The notes under the pieces are model-generated. The model ran no database searches. It saw only the letters and a list, made by a program, of their open reading frames with translations, and had not been told where the DNA came from. From Burkholderiales bacterium (lineage in GTDB: Bacteria > Pseudomonadota > Gammaproteobacteria > Burkholderiales > SG8-39): a stretch of DNA of 64,000 nucleotides. Location: contig JAOSJV010000011.1 in NCBI GenBank assembly GCA_027493935.1, forward strand, positions 62,001 to 126,000, written 5' to 3'. A program made the translations under genes and the position numbers. Within the stretch, counting starts at the first letter, position 1; each line of letters starts with the position of its first letter. Shown here in pieces: positions 18,365 through 28,000 of the stretch.

Positions 18365-19270
18365 GTGCCGAATCGGAGCCTGAACATCGAGTGCGTGGTC
18401 GACGCGCGGGCGGAGGTCGCCGAATCGCCGGTATGGAGCGTCGACGAGCAGGTCCTCTACTGGGCCGACATCTACGGCGGCGGGCGGGGCGGTCGCCTCA
18501 ATCGCTACGATCCCGCGAGCGGCGCGAACACGCACTGGCAGTTCGACGCGCCGCTTGGCTCGTTCGGTCTGCGTACGGCGGGCGGCATGGTACTCGCGCT
18601 GCAGTCGGGATTTCACCGCTTCGATCCGGCGGCGAACGCGCTCGCGCGGATCGCGCAGCCCGAGCCCGAGCGCCCGAACAACCGGCTGAACGACGGCCGC
18701 TGCGACCGCGCCGGGCGCTTCTGGTGCGGCTCGATGCGCGACCCGGCCGATCCGGCGCAGCCGACCGGCACGCTCCACCGGCTCGATCCCGACGGCACCT
18801 CCACCCCGATGCTCGACGGGCTCTTCGTCACGAACGGGCTCGCGTTCGGCCCGGACGATCGCACGCTCTACGTATCCGATTCGATCGCCTCGGTGCGCAC
18901 GATCTGGGCGTTCGACTTCGATCTCGGCGCGGGCACGATCGCCAACCGCCGCGTGTTCGTCGACACGCACGGCATGGACGGACGGCCGGACGGCGCCGCG
19001 GTCGACGCCGACGGCTGCTACTGGATGGCCGCGAACGACGGCTGGGCGCTCGCGCGCTTCACGCCGCGAGGCCGGCTCGACCGCACGATCCGCGTGCCGG
19101 TGGCGAAGCCGGCGATGCTCGCCTTCGGCGGGCGCGATCTCAGGACGATCTTCGTCACCTCGATCCGCCCGAAGGGCCGCGATCTCGCCGATCAGCCGCA
19201 GGCCGGCGGCGTGTTCGCGGTCGAGGGCGCGGGCATCCAGGGGCTGCCCGAACCAATGTTCGGCGGATAG
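18365..19270 (+). CDS. SMP-30/gluconolactonase/LRE family protein
   Basis: Six-bladed propeller lactonase of 301 aa. The four expected metal ligands are visible: Glu in VAESPVW, Asn in NRLNDGRCD, Asn in FVTNGLAF and Asp in RPDGAAVDADG. WYWADIYGG-like and YVSDSIAS blades fit senescence marker protein 30. Such enzymes open sugar-acid lactones (gluconolactone, arabinono- or xylonolactone). GTG 18365 is used as start; the sequence before it has no in-frame continuation of the conserved region. No sugar dehydrogenase is adjacent, so the substrate is undetermined. Confidence 0.87.
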   Translation: MPNRSLNIECVVDARAEVAESPVWSVDEQVLYWADIYGGGRGGRLNRYDPASGANTHWQFDAPLGSFGLRTAGGMVLALQSGFHRFDPAANALARIAQPEPERPNNRLNDGRCDRAGRFWCGSMRDPADPAQPTGTLHRLDPDGTSTPMLDGLFVTNGLAFGPDDRTLYVSDSIASVRTIWAFDFDLGAGTIANRRVFVDTHGMDGRPDGAAVDADGCYWMAANDGWALARFTPRGRLDRTIRVPVAKPAMLAFGGRDLRTIFVTSIRPKGRDLADQPQAGGVFAVEGAGIQGLPEPMFGG

Positions 19271-19336
19271 CAGGCGCAGGAGGGAATCTGCGCGCGTCGC
19301 CTCCCGGAATCCGGGCGCGGCGTGCTAGGGTCGCGC

Positions 19337-19816
19337 ATGGACATCGCGCTCTGGGTTCTCGCCGTGCTGATGATCGTCGCCGGCGTCGTCGGCACGGTGC
19401 TGCCGTGGCTGCCGGGCGTCGCGCTCGTGCTCGCCGGCATCGCGCTCGCCGCGTGGATCGATGATTTCACGCGCATCTCGGGCTGGACGGTCGGCGTGCT
19501 CGCGGTGCTGACGGGGCTCGCGGTGCTGATCGACTACGCCGCCGGCGTGGCCGGGGCGCAGCGCGCCGGCGCGAGCCGCCTCGCGCTCGCCGGCGCCGCG
19601 ATCGGCACCGTCGCCGGCGTCTTCACCGGGCTGTGGGGCCTCATCTTCATGCCGCTCGCGGGCGCCGCGATCGGCGAGTACCTCGCGCTGAAGGACCTCT
19701 ATCGCGCCGGCCGCGTCGGTCTCGCGACCTGGCTCGGCATGATCGTCGGCGGCGCGCTCAAGGTCGCGGTCGCGTTCGTGATGGTCGGGATCTTCGTCGG
19801 TGCGCTGATCCTGTAG
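19337..19816 (+). CDS. DUF456 membrane protein
   Basis: Membrane protein of 159 aa with five to six helices. It starts with ALWVLAVLMIVAGVVGTVLPWLPG, the conserved PxLPG element of DUF456, then AVLTGLAVLIDYAAGVAGAQRAGASRLALAGAAIG and the closing AVAFVMVGIFVGALIL. Tyr/Asp in LIDYAAG are typical of the family. ATG 19337 is adopted; upstream in-frame codons lack conservation. Function unknown; it converges on the DsrC-like gene, whose stop is 8 bases downstream. Confidence 0.86.
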   Translation: MDIALWVLAVLMIVAGVVGTVLPWLPGVALVLAGIALAAWIDDFTRISGWTVGVLAVLTGLAVLIDYAAGVAGAQRAGASRLALAGAAIGTVAGVFTGLWGLIFMPLAGAAIGEYLALKDLYRAGRVGLATWLGMIVGGALKVAVAFVMVGIFVGALIL

Positions 19817-19823
19817 CGCCCCC

Positions 19824-20153
19824 TCAGCCCGTGCTCCAGGCACGCGGGCGGCGCATGCCGGCGATCTTGCACGCCTGCTTCACGTAGCCGTAGGGAAAGA
19901 GCTCGAACAGGCGCTTGCGCGCCGACGCGCCGTGCACCTCGGCCAGGTGCTTGATCGCGAAGCGCGCGTCGGCGGCGATCTGGCGCTCGGCGTAGTACTC
20001 GCGCATGAAGCGGATCACGCGCCAGTGGTCTTCGGTCAGCACGATGTTCTCGCGCCGCGCGAGCTCCTCGGCGACGTGCTCGTTCCAGTCGGCCGGGTCG
20101 ATCAGGTAGCCTTCGGGATCGGTGCGGAGGGCGGTCGTGTCGCGGGTGTTCAT
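19824..20153 (-). CDS. TusE/DsrC-family protein lacking the penultimate cysteine
   Basis: Sulfur-relay-fold protein of 109 aa: GYLIDPADWNEHVAEELARRENI, LTEDHWRVIRFMREYYAE and LFELFPYGYVKQACKIAGMRRPRAWSTG. In DsrC and TusE the chain normally ends with Pro-x-x-Cys-Val, the penultimate Cys carrying the transferred sulfur. Here the tail is RAWSTG, so that Cys is absent, while the upstream Cys in QACKIAG (the second DsrC cysteine) is kept. The protein may be a regulatory or otherwise repurposed member. No tusBCD or dsr genes are nearby. ATG 20153 is the natural start. Confidence 0.84.
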   Translation of the reverse strand: MNTRDTTALRTDPEGYLIDPADWNEHVAEELARRENIVLTEDHWRVIRFMREYYAERQIAADARFAIKHLAEVHGASARKRLFELFPYGYVKQACKIAGMRRPRAWSTG

Positions 20154-20244
20154 CTGGTCCGGTGCGTTCGCTCGGAGGCGCCAAGTCTAGCGCAGGCTGC
20201 GCCGGATCGTGCGCGCCGTCGCACAGCCGTTCTCGCCTCGAGGA

Positions 20245-20470
20245 TTAGGCCGCCTGGAACAGGACCGGCGGCCGCGCCGGCGAGCGCGGCGGGGCTCTCG
20301 CAGGCAAGCCCAAGTGCGTGCGTATCCTCGCGATCACCGCGGGCTCCTCCATGGCGGCGCTGATCTCGAACTCGGCGCCACATTACGGGCAGTGTTCGAG
20401 GTCAATGTCGCACACGCGATTGAGAAACCGCGCCCAGCCGATGCGCGCCGGCGCGCCGCAGGATCTCGAG
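20245..20470 (-). pseudogene. C-terminal remnant of a transposase (IS91/IS801-like tail)
   Basis: Reading leftward from about 20470, one frame gives IGWARFLNRVCDIDLEHCP, a stop codon, then CGAEFEISAAMEEPAVIAR and a HLGLPARAPPRSPARP tail ending FQAA with TAA at 20245-20247. The HCPxCG zinc pair followed by AAIExPxVIxRIxxHLGLPxRxPPR is, from memory, the usual end of a family of proteobacterial transposases. The premature TAA and missing N-terminus make it dead. It abuts a MoxR fragment at about 20470, marking an old insertion site. Confidence 0.68.
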
Positions 20471-20683
20471 CTCGCGCTCTGCGTTCGGGTCGTCGACCCA
20501 GTGGTAGAGGCAGCGCCGTTTCACCGCGTCATGGATCTCGCGCGTGCGGTTCGAGGTGATCACGCCGATCGGCGGCGCCTCCGCCTTGACCGTCCCGATC
20601 TCCGGAATCGTGACCTGGAAGTCGGCGAGCACGTCGAGGAGGTACGCCTCGACGTGCCGGGACCGCGCGGCGCCGGCGGCCGC
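20471..20683 (-). pseudogene. MoxR-type AAA ATPase fragment
   Basis: About 70 codons of a MoxR/CoxD-like ATPase: VEAYLLDVLADFQVTIPEIG, VKAEAPPIGVITSNRTREI and HDAVKRRCLYHWVDDPNAE. These cover the sensor 1 and second-arginine part of the AAA module (TSNRTREIHDAxKRRCLYHW). Walker A and B regions are missing: the fragment begins right after the stop codon of the neighbouring permease gene. The C-terminus is replaced by the transposase tail. No start codon or ribosome-binding site of its own. It is debris at the left edge of the permease-signalling block. Confidence 0.8.
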
Positions 20684-22387
20684 TCAGTGGTCGAAGTGGA
20701 ACAGGATCGTCGCGCGACCGGCCTTGTGCGTCGCCTGGACCCGGTCGGCGTACTTGCGCAGGAGGAACCCGGCGAGCCGGCGCGCGCCCTCGTCGGAGGC
20801 GATGATCTCCTCGTTCGTCGGCCTGCGCTCGGGCATCTCGAGCGGCGGCCCGTCGTAGGAGACGCGCAGGTCGAGGTTGAACTCGTCGAAGCTCGCCTCG
20901 ATCTCGAGCGGGCTCGCCGGTGCGCACGCGTCGACAATCGTTTCGATCGACTGCTGGAGATCGAAGCTCGCGCGGTCGATGACGTCTCGGCGCGCGCCCC
21001 AGGCGGCTCCCTGGGCTTCGAGGAACGTCTCGATCGCGTCGGGGTTCACGTTGCGCGGATCCACGACAAGCTTCTGGGTCCTGCGCACGCCGAGGCGGAA
21101 CACGAGATTGAGCGCGAGCGCGGTGACCGTGCCCAGGACGAGGGAGCTGCCGAAGAACACCGTGACGCTCGACGGCAGCGCGGTGAAGAAGTCCGGGTAG
21201 AGCTCGATCGCCATCGCGGCCATGAACGAGAGCCCGATCACAAACGTGCGGCGCGCGTCGAGCAGGCGCGAGGTGATGATCTGCAGCCCGTTCAGGAAGA
21301 TGATCGCGGACGTGAAGAGGGTCGCCGCGCCGATCACCGGCGCGGGCATGATGAGGAACACCGCGGCTGCCTTCGGCATGAAAGCGAGCGCGATGAAGAT
21401 GCCGCCGATCGCGTAACCAACGTACCGGCTGGTCACGCCGGTCGCCGCAGCCAGGCCGACGCTACTCGTGTAGGTGCTCGTGCCGTGGCTGCCGAGCGCG
21501 CCGCCCAGGACGTTGGTCAGGCCGCTCGCCAGCGCGCCTCCGCTGATCGAGCGCATGTCGGGTCGCACCCAGTCCGCGTCGTTGATCTTCTGGCAGATCG
21601 TGATGTCGCCGATCGTGCGGACGCAGTTCGCGACCGCGGCGATGCCGAATGCGAGGGCGAAGCTCGCGTCCCAGACCCACCCGAACGCCGCCAAGCCCGG
21701 CATCGAGACGAGCTCGGCCGCCTGAACGGTCTCCAGCGCCGCGGCCGTGAGGAGCCCGCTCGCCGCGGCGGCGGCGTAGCCCGCGGCCATGCCGATGAGG
21801 GCGCAGAAGAGCCGCGGCGTCCCGCGGCTCCAGACGCTGAGCCCGACCATGGTGCCGAGCGTCACTGCGGCGACCGCGAAGTGCGGCAGCTGCTCGGATT
21901 GAGGCAAGCCGGTCCCGAGCAGGCTGCGGAACGCGAGGCTTCCGAGGCTCACCCCGATCAGGACGACCACCAGCCCGGAGACCTCGGGCGGGAGGTAGGG
22001 GCGCAGCGGGCGCAGCAGGCGCGAGAGGGCGACTTCGATCAGGCCGGCGAACGCGGTCATCCCGAACGCGAGCGCGATACCGCCGGTCTTCGCCGCGAGA
22101 AGCGACGGGGCGAGGTACCCGGCCGTGCACACCGGCGGGCAGAGGAAGCCGGCGCCGATCCCGCCGCGCGCGAGGCTCTGCAGGACCGCCCCGATCCCGA
22201 GCACCAGCATCGTCGTGCCGAGAACGTCGGCGATCTGGTGTGCCGGCAGGCCGACCTCGCGGCCGAGCAGCAGCGGATAGACGAGCGCGATCGCGATGAT
22301 GCCGACGTGCTGGAGCCCGCTCAGCACCGTGACGGCCAGAGGCGGGCGGTCGTCGACCGCGTAAGTGAGGTTAGCCGGCGTTTTCAA
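20684..22387 (-). CDS. NCS2-family permease with C-terminal RsbW-like ATPase domain (copy A)
   Basis: Protein of 567 aa. The first about 430 residues form a nucleobase:cation symporter-2 (xanthine/uracil permease) core with about 12-14 helices, beginning LTYAVDDRPPLAVTVLSGLQHVG and including DWVRPDMRSISGG and TYTSSVGLAAATGVTSR. The canonical QN of the NCS2 signature is replaced by SS. The last about 130 residues (20684-21020) are soluble: RRDVIDRASFDLQQSIETI, EASFDEFNLDLRVSYDGPPLEMP, ARRLAGFLLRKYADRV and RATILFHFDH. This order resembles the N-box, G-box and final strand of RsbW/HATPase_c_2 anti-sigma kinases. TTG 22387 is chosen by comparison with paralogue B. It is divergent from the STAS gene. 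Confidence 0.82.
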   Translation of the reverse strand: MKTPANLTYAVDDRPPLAVTVLSGLQHVGIIAIALVYPLLLGREVGLPAHQIADVLGTTMLVLGIGAVLQSLARGGIGAGFLCPPVCTAGYLAPSLLAAKTGGIALAFGMTAFAGLIEVALSRLLRPLRPYLPPEVSGLVVVLIGVSLGSLAFRSLLGTGLPQSEQLPHFAVAAVTLGTMVGLSVWSRGTPRLFCALIGMAAGYAAAAASGLLTAAALETVQAAELVSMPGLAAFGWVWDASFALAFGIAAVANCVRTIGDITICQKINDADWVRPDMRSISGGALASGLTNVLGGALGSHGTSTYTSSVGLAAATGVTSRYVGYAIGGIFIALAFMPKAAAVFLIMPAPVIGAATLFTSAIIFLNGLQIITSRLLDARRTFVIGLSFMAAMAIELYPDFFTALPSSVTVFFGSSLVLGTVTALALNLVFRLGVRRTQKLVVDPRNVNPDAIETFLEAQGAAWGARRDVIDRASFDLQQSIETIVDACAPASPLEIEASFDEFNLDLRVSYDGPPLEMPERRPTNEEIIASDEGARRLAGFLLRKYADRVQATHKAGRATILFHFDH

Positions 22388-22524
22388 GGGGCGACATTCT
22401 ACGATGCACGATCGCGGCGCAACCTGTGGAGCGGCCCGGACGAAATCAGTACACTCGGCGCTGGGCGGCGCGGCGCGGGTTGTATCGCGACGCACAATAA
22501 CCATGCAGGACCAGGGGAGCGGGC

Positions 22525-22860
22525 TTGGAGCTAAGCGAAACCAGCGACGGTTCCGTGACTGTCATCGTCGTCAAGGGCCGGCTCGACAGCGCCACGGCCC
22601 CGGCCCTGGACGAGCGATTGTCGCGCACGCTCGACGCCCCCAGCCGACGGCTCCTGATCGAGCTCTCGCAACTCGAGTACATCAGCAGCGCCGGTTTTCG
22701 CATCCTGCTGCTGGCCACCAAGCGCGCGAGCATGAACGAAGGGCACATCGTGCTCACCGGCGTCGGCGGCAAGGTACGCGAGCTCTTCGACCTCGGCGGC
22801 TTCCTCGATCTGTTCCCGATCTGCAGCACCCGCGACGAGGGCATCGCCGCCCTGCGCTAG
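22525..22860 (+). CDS. STAS-domain anti-sigma factor antagonist (copy A)
   Basis: RsbV/SpoIIAA-type STAS protein of 111 aa. VTVIVVKGRLDSATAPALDERL is strand 1 to helix 1. The phospho-acceptor loop is LEYISSAGFRILLLA, with Ser in the SSAG position that kinases of the RsbW family phosphorylate. The end is VRELFDLGGFLDLFPI. TTG 22525 is the start, with GGGGAG at 22513. It is paralogous to the STAS protein at 30289. First gene of a rightward operon; the divergent permease carries the likely partner ATPase domain. Confidence 0.88.
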   Translation: MELSETSDGSVTVIVVKGRLDSATAPALDERLSRTLDAPSRRLLIELSQLEYISSAGFRILLLATKRASMNEGHIVLTGVGGKVRELFDLGGFLDLFPICSTRDEGIAALR

Positions 22861-22955
22861 CGCACTCGGCGTGGACACGAGAAAACGGGCACGAGAAACG
22901 AAACACGCGCCCACCAGCGTGCGACCACCCAGGAACACGGCCAAGGAGTGACGAC

Positions 22956-24043
22956 ATGACGCGACGCAGCTTCATCGGCAAGTCCGCGGCGGTCCTGGCG
23001 ACCGCCGGTGCGGGCGTCGTCCACGCCCCCTACGTGATCGCCCAGCCGAAAGTCAGGTGGCGGATGCCCACGACGTGGCCGGCGTCCCTCGACGTGCTTC
23101 AGGGTGCGGCGCAGCGCTTCGCGCGCCTGGTGGGAGAGATGAGTGCCGGGCGTCTGACGATCGAGGTGGCGCCTGCCGGCCAGATCATGCCCGCGCTCGG
23201 CGTCTTCGACGCCTGCTCGCAGGGGACGGTGGAATCGTTCATGGGCGCGTCCTACTACTGGGAAAAGAAGGAACCGGCCACCCAGTGGTTCTGCACCGTG
23301 CCGTTCGGCATGAATCCGCAGGGCATGCAGGCGTGGTACTTCGAGGGCGAGGGCTCAAGCTCTGGGAGGAGACCTACGCGGCGTTCGGCCTCGTGCCGCG
23401 CCCGGCCGCCCCCGTCGCCCCGCAGATGGCGGGCTGGTTCCGGAAGAAGATCAACAAGGTGGCCGACTTCAAGGGCCTCAAGATGCGCATCCCCGGCCTC
23501 GGCGGACAGGTGGTCACCAAGCTCGGCGGATCGGTCGTGCTGACGCCCGCCGGGGAGATTTTCGCCGCGCTTGAGCGGGGGGTGATCGATGCGTCCGAGT
23601 GGATCGGCCCGCACGACGATCTGAAGCTCGGCCTCCAGAACACGGCGCGCTATTACTACTATCCCGGCTGGCACGAGCCGGGCACGACGCTCGAGTTCGG
23701 GTTCAACAAGAAGGCCTACGATGCGCTGCCGGTGGACCTCCGGCGCATCGTCGATCACGCCGCGGCCGCCACCTGGGCCTACACGATCCCCGAGTGGGAA
23801 GCCAAGAACGCGATCGCGCTCGAGAGGCTGCGGACCGAGTACAAGGCCAAGGTCCAGATCCTCGCGCTGCCGGCGCCGATCCTCCGCGACCTGAGGAAGG
23901 TGTCCGCGGACGTGGTGCGGCAGGAGGCCGACAAGTCGCCGATGGCGAAGCGGGTCTACGCTTCGTTCACGCAGTTCCAGGCCCGGGTCGGTGCCTGGGG
24001 GCAGTACGCGGAAGGCGCTTACCAGCGGCTGATCGCAGGCTGA
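22956..24043 (+). CDS. TRAP transporter substrate-binding protein, DctP family (frameshifted)
   Basis: Periplasmic binding protein with a twin-arginine-like signal (MTRRSFIGKSAAVLATAGAG). WRMPTTWPASLDVLQGAAQRFA and APAGQIMPALGVFDACSQGTVE are typical of the TRAP family binding mannitol- or keto-acid-like ligands. One G is missing at about 23351-23353; adding it gives YFEGEGLKLWEETYAAFGL and continues to the end (LKMRIPGLGGQV, then YPGWHEPGTTLEFGFNKKAYDALP). ATG 22956 follows AAGGAG. No DctQ/DctM permease genes occur nearby, so it may serve a sensor or transporter elsewhere; it sits directly before another binding protein and a Cache-domain kinase. Confidence 0.85.
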
Positions 24044-24054
24044 CCGAGCGCGCC

Positions 24055-25044
24055 ATGACCGGACGCGGCGTCCTTCGGCACCGGGTGCGCCGACTGGCGC
24101 TGTGCGGGCTGCTCGCCTGCGCCGTCGCGTCTGGCGCGCTCGCCCAGGCGGAGCGCCCGTACCGCGTCGGCGTCCTGAACGAAGCCCTCGCCGCCAATCA
24201 CCCCACGGTGGAGGGACTCAAGGCGGGGCTGCGCGAGCTGGGCCTGGCGGAAGGCCGCGACGTCTCATTCGAGGTGCGGTTTACGCAGGGGGACGCGACC
24301 GCCACTCGCGACGGCGCGGTGGCGTACGCAAAAGCCGGCGTCGATCTGATCTTCACGAGCAGCGAGGAGCCCACGCGCCAGGCGATGGCGGCGACGACGT
24401 CGATCCCCATCGTCTTCACCCTGGTTCGCGATCCGGTCGCGGTGGGCATCGTCGCGAAGCCGGCGGCGCCGGAGGGCAACGTCACCGGCATCGCCAGCCT
24501 CTCGCCGGAGCTCACGGCGAAGCGCCTGGAGTTGCTGCGGACGCTTGCCCCCGCGGCGCGGCGCGTATGGGCCATTCACGAAGCCGACGACCGGATCACG
24601 GCCGCTGCGGTGGCGAGCGCGACGTCGGCGGCCAAACAACTCGATCTCCGGCTCGTGGCGCGGCCGGTGGGCTCGCGCGAGGACCTGGCGCGCGCCCTCG
24701 GGGAGATTCGACGGGGTGACGCGATCCTCGCGCCAGACCGCGGGCGCCTAGACATCCCCGGCGCGCTGCTCGATCTCTCGCTCGCGGCGCGCATTCCGGC
24801 GGTGTTTACCGCCTCCTTCTACGTCGGCTACGGCGGGCTCGCCTCGTACGGGGCCGACTACTATGCCGAGGGCTTCCAGGCGGCACGCCTGGTCGCGCGG
24901 ATCCTGCGCGGCGCCCGACCCCAGGAGCTTCCGGTCGAAGGCGCCGACAAGCTCGACGTCGCGGTGAACCTCAAGACCGCGGCGGACCTCCGGCTCACGG
25001 TGCCGCGCAAGATCCTACTGCGCGCGGACACGCTGCGGCGCTGA
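24055..25044 (+). CDS. ABC transporter substrate-binding protein (PF04392-type), orphan
   Basis: Type I periplasmic binding protein of 329 aa of the ABC_sub_bind (TrpX-like) family, with a signal peptide (LALCGLLACAVASGALAQA). Landmarks are YRVGVLNEALAANHPTVEGLKAGLRELG, DLIFTSSEEPTRQAM, IPIVFTLVRDPVAVG and GLASYGADYYAEGFQAARLVARIL, ending ADKLDVAVNLKTA. Characterised relatives bind aromatic amino acids or similar ligands. ATG 24055 starts 12 bases after DctP. The usual ABC permease and ATPase genes are absent; the histidine kinase follows 3 bases after the stop, which suggests a co-receptor role. Confidence 0.85.
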   Translation: MTGRGVLRHRVRRLALCGLLACAVASGALAQAERPYRVGVLNEALAANHPTVEGLKAGLRELGLAEGRDVSFEVRFTQGDATATRDGAVAYAKAGVDLIFTSSEEPTRQAMAATTSIPIVFTLVRDPVAVGIVAKPAAPEGNVTGIASLSPELTAKRLELLRTLAPAARRVWAIHEADDRITAAAVASATSAAKQLDLRLVARPVGSREDLARALGEIRRGDAILAPDRGRLDIPGALLDLSLAARIPAVFTASFYVGYGGLASYGADYYAEGFQAARLVARILRGARPQELPVEGADKLDVAVNLKTAADLRLTVPRKILLRADTLRR

Positions 25045-25046
25045 CC

Positions 25047-28000
25047 ATGGCACGCGTGCGTGGCAAGCTGTTCCGCAAGTACCTCGTCGTGCTGGTGCTG
25101 CTCGTCGGCGGCCTGCTGACGGCAGCGAGCGCGATCGAGGTGTACTTCTCCTACCAGGAGAGTCAGCGGGTGCTGGTGAAGGTCGAGCGGGAGAAGGCCG
25201 TCGCGGCCGCCGAGACTATCGAGCGCTTCATCCAGGAGATCGAGCACCACGTCCGCAGCACCACGCGCGCAATCGCGGACGACCCGTCGGTCGCGGCGCC
25301 GCGTCGGCGCGCCGCGACCTACCGCGAGACGCTGGCAAGCGCGCTGGCGGAGCAGCGCGAGCTCGACTTCCTGCGCCTGCTGCGCAACGTCCCGGCGATC
25401 GCCGAGCTGCGCTACATCGACGTCGCCGGCAAGGAGCAGATCCGCGTCTCGCGGCTGGCGCTCGACGCGATCGGCAGCGGTGCGGACTTCGCCGATTCAC
25501 CGGCCTACAAGGGCGCCCGCGCGGGGAAGGTGTACTTCAGCCCGGTGTACTTCCGCCACGAGTCCGAGCCGTTCGTGACGGTGGCGATCCCGGCAGACCC
25601 TTCCGCATTCGAGGTCATCACCGCGGAGGTGAGCCTGCGCGCGATGTGGGACGTGGTCTCGCGCATCAAGGTCGGCAGCGTCGGCTTCGCTTATGTAGTC
25701 GACGCGCAGGGCCGGCTGATCGCCCATCCCGACCTCAGGCAAGTGCTGAAAGGACGCGATATGTCGGCTCTCCCGCAGGTGCGCGCGGCGCTCGCGGACC
25801 GTGCCGGCACGGACGCAGCGACCGCGGTCACCGCGGCGACCGGTCTCGACGGCGGAGAGGTCCTGACCGCGCACGCGCCGATCGCCACGCCAGGCTGGGG
25901 TGGTGTTCATCGAGCAGCCGCTCGCGGAGGCGTTCGCGCCGCTCCAGGCGACGATCCTGCGCGGGGCGCTGATCCTCGGGCTGGGTCTCGTCGCCGCAAT
26001 CCTCGCCAGCGTGGCGCTCGCGCGCGGGATGGTGGCGCCGATCCAGAAGCTGCGCGCGGGTGCGGCGCGCATCGGCGCAGGCGACCTCGCGCACCGCATC
26101 GAGGTGCGCACCGGCGACGAGCTTGAGGCGCTCGCCGAGGAGTTCAACCGCACCGCGGCGCGGCTCGAGGAGTCGCACCGCGACCTCGAGCGCAAGGTGG
26201 CCCTGCGGACCGAGGGAGCTCTCGCGCTCGGTAGCGGAGCTCCAAGCGCTCGGGGAGGTCGGCCAGGCGGTCAACTCGACGCTCGACCTCCAGACCGTCC
26301 TCGCCACCATCGTCACGCACGCGGTCCGGCTCTCGCGCGCCGACGCAGGGACGATCTATGTCTACGACCCCTCGGCCGAGGTGTTCGTGCCGCAGGCGAA
26401 CTACGGGCTCAACGACGAGCTGGTCGCCGCGCTGCGCGATTCGCGCATCCGGCTCGGCGACACCGTGGTGGGGCGCTGCGCGGCGGAGCGGCATCCGGTG
26501 CAGATTCCGGACCTCGACCGCGAGCAGCGCTACCGCCTGTACGACCTGGTGCGCGGCGGCGGTTTCCGCGCGCTGATCGGAATACCGCTGCTGCGCGAGG
26601 ACCGCGTCCTCGGCGCGCTGGTCATCCGCCGGCGCGATGCCGGGGAATTCCCGGAGTCGATCGTGCGGCTCCTGGAGACGTTCGCCGCGCAGTCGGTGCT
26701 CGCGATCCAGAACGCGCGCTTGTTCCAGGAGATCCAGGAGAAGAGCCGCGAGCTCGAGGCCGCCAGCCGGCACAAGTCGCAGTTCCTCGCCAACATGTCG
26801 CACGAGCTGCGCACGCCGATGAACGCGATCATCGGCGTGAGCGAGATGATGCTCGAGGATGCGCGTGACCTCGGACACGCCGACCAGGTCGAGCCGCTCG
26901 AGCGCATCCTGCGCGCCGCGCGGCATCTGCTCGCCCTGATCAACGAGATCCTCGACCTCTCGAAGATCGAGGCGGGCAAGATGGAGCTCGAGCTCGACTC
27001 GTTCCAGGTTGTGCCGCTCGTGCGGGAGGCGGCTGCGACAGTGGAGCCGACCGCGCAGAAGAACGGCAATCGGGTCGAGGTCGTCTGTGCGGACGATCTC
27101 GGCAGCATGCGCGCCGACCAGACCCGGATCCGCCAGGCGCTGCTCAACCTCGCGAGCAACGCTGTGAAGTTCACCGAGCGCGGCGTGGTCACGATTTCGG
27201 CCGCGCGGGAGGAGGAGGACGGCCGGGGGTGGATCGTGTTCCGGGTCACCGACACCGGCATCGGGATGACCCCGGAGCAGATGGGGCGCCTGTTCCAGGA
27301 CTTCAGCCAGGCCGACAGCTCGACCACGCGCAAGTACGGCGGCACGGGTCTCGGCCTCGCGATCAGCCGCCGGTTCTGCCGCATGATGGGCGGCGACATC
27401 ACCGTCGAGAGCGCGCCCGGCCGAGGCTCGACGTTCACCATCCGTCTTCCCGCCGTCGTCGATGAGGTCGCGCCTCGCGCCGGCGCCGGCACGCCCGGTG
27501 CGCCGGCCGCGATCCAGGCACCGACCCGCGCGGCGCGTCGCGCGTTGCCCCAGGTCCTGGTGGTGGACGACGATCCCACCGTCCGCGACCTGATGGCGCG
27601 GCACCTGGCAAAGGAGGGCTTCGAGGTCCTGACTGCAGCCGATGGGGTGGAGGGACTCGCGCAGGCGCGCCGCGCCCATCCGGCGGCGATCACGCTCGAC
27701 GTCATGATGCCGGACATCGACGGCTGGACCGTGCTCGCGGCCGTCAAGGGCGATCCGACGCTTGCCGACATCCCGGTCGTCCTGGTGACGATCGTGGACG
27801 ACCGGCAGCGCGGCTACGCGCTCGGTGCGACCGACTACCTCGTGAAGCCCGTCGACCGCAGGCGCCTGGTCGAGTCGCTGCGCGCGCTGTGCCAGGTCGC
27901 GATCGGCCGGGTGCTGCTGGTCGAGGACGACGAGCCCACGCGCACGACGATCCGGGCGATGCTGGAGCGCGAGGGCTGGGAGGTGGCGGAGGCCGCGAAC

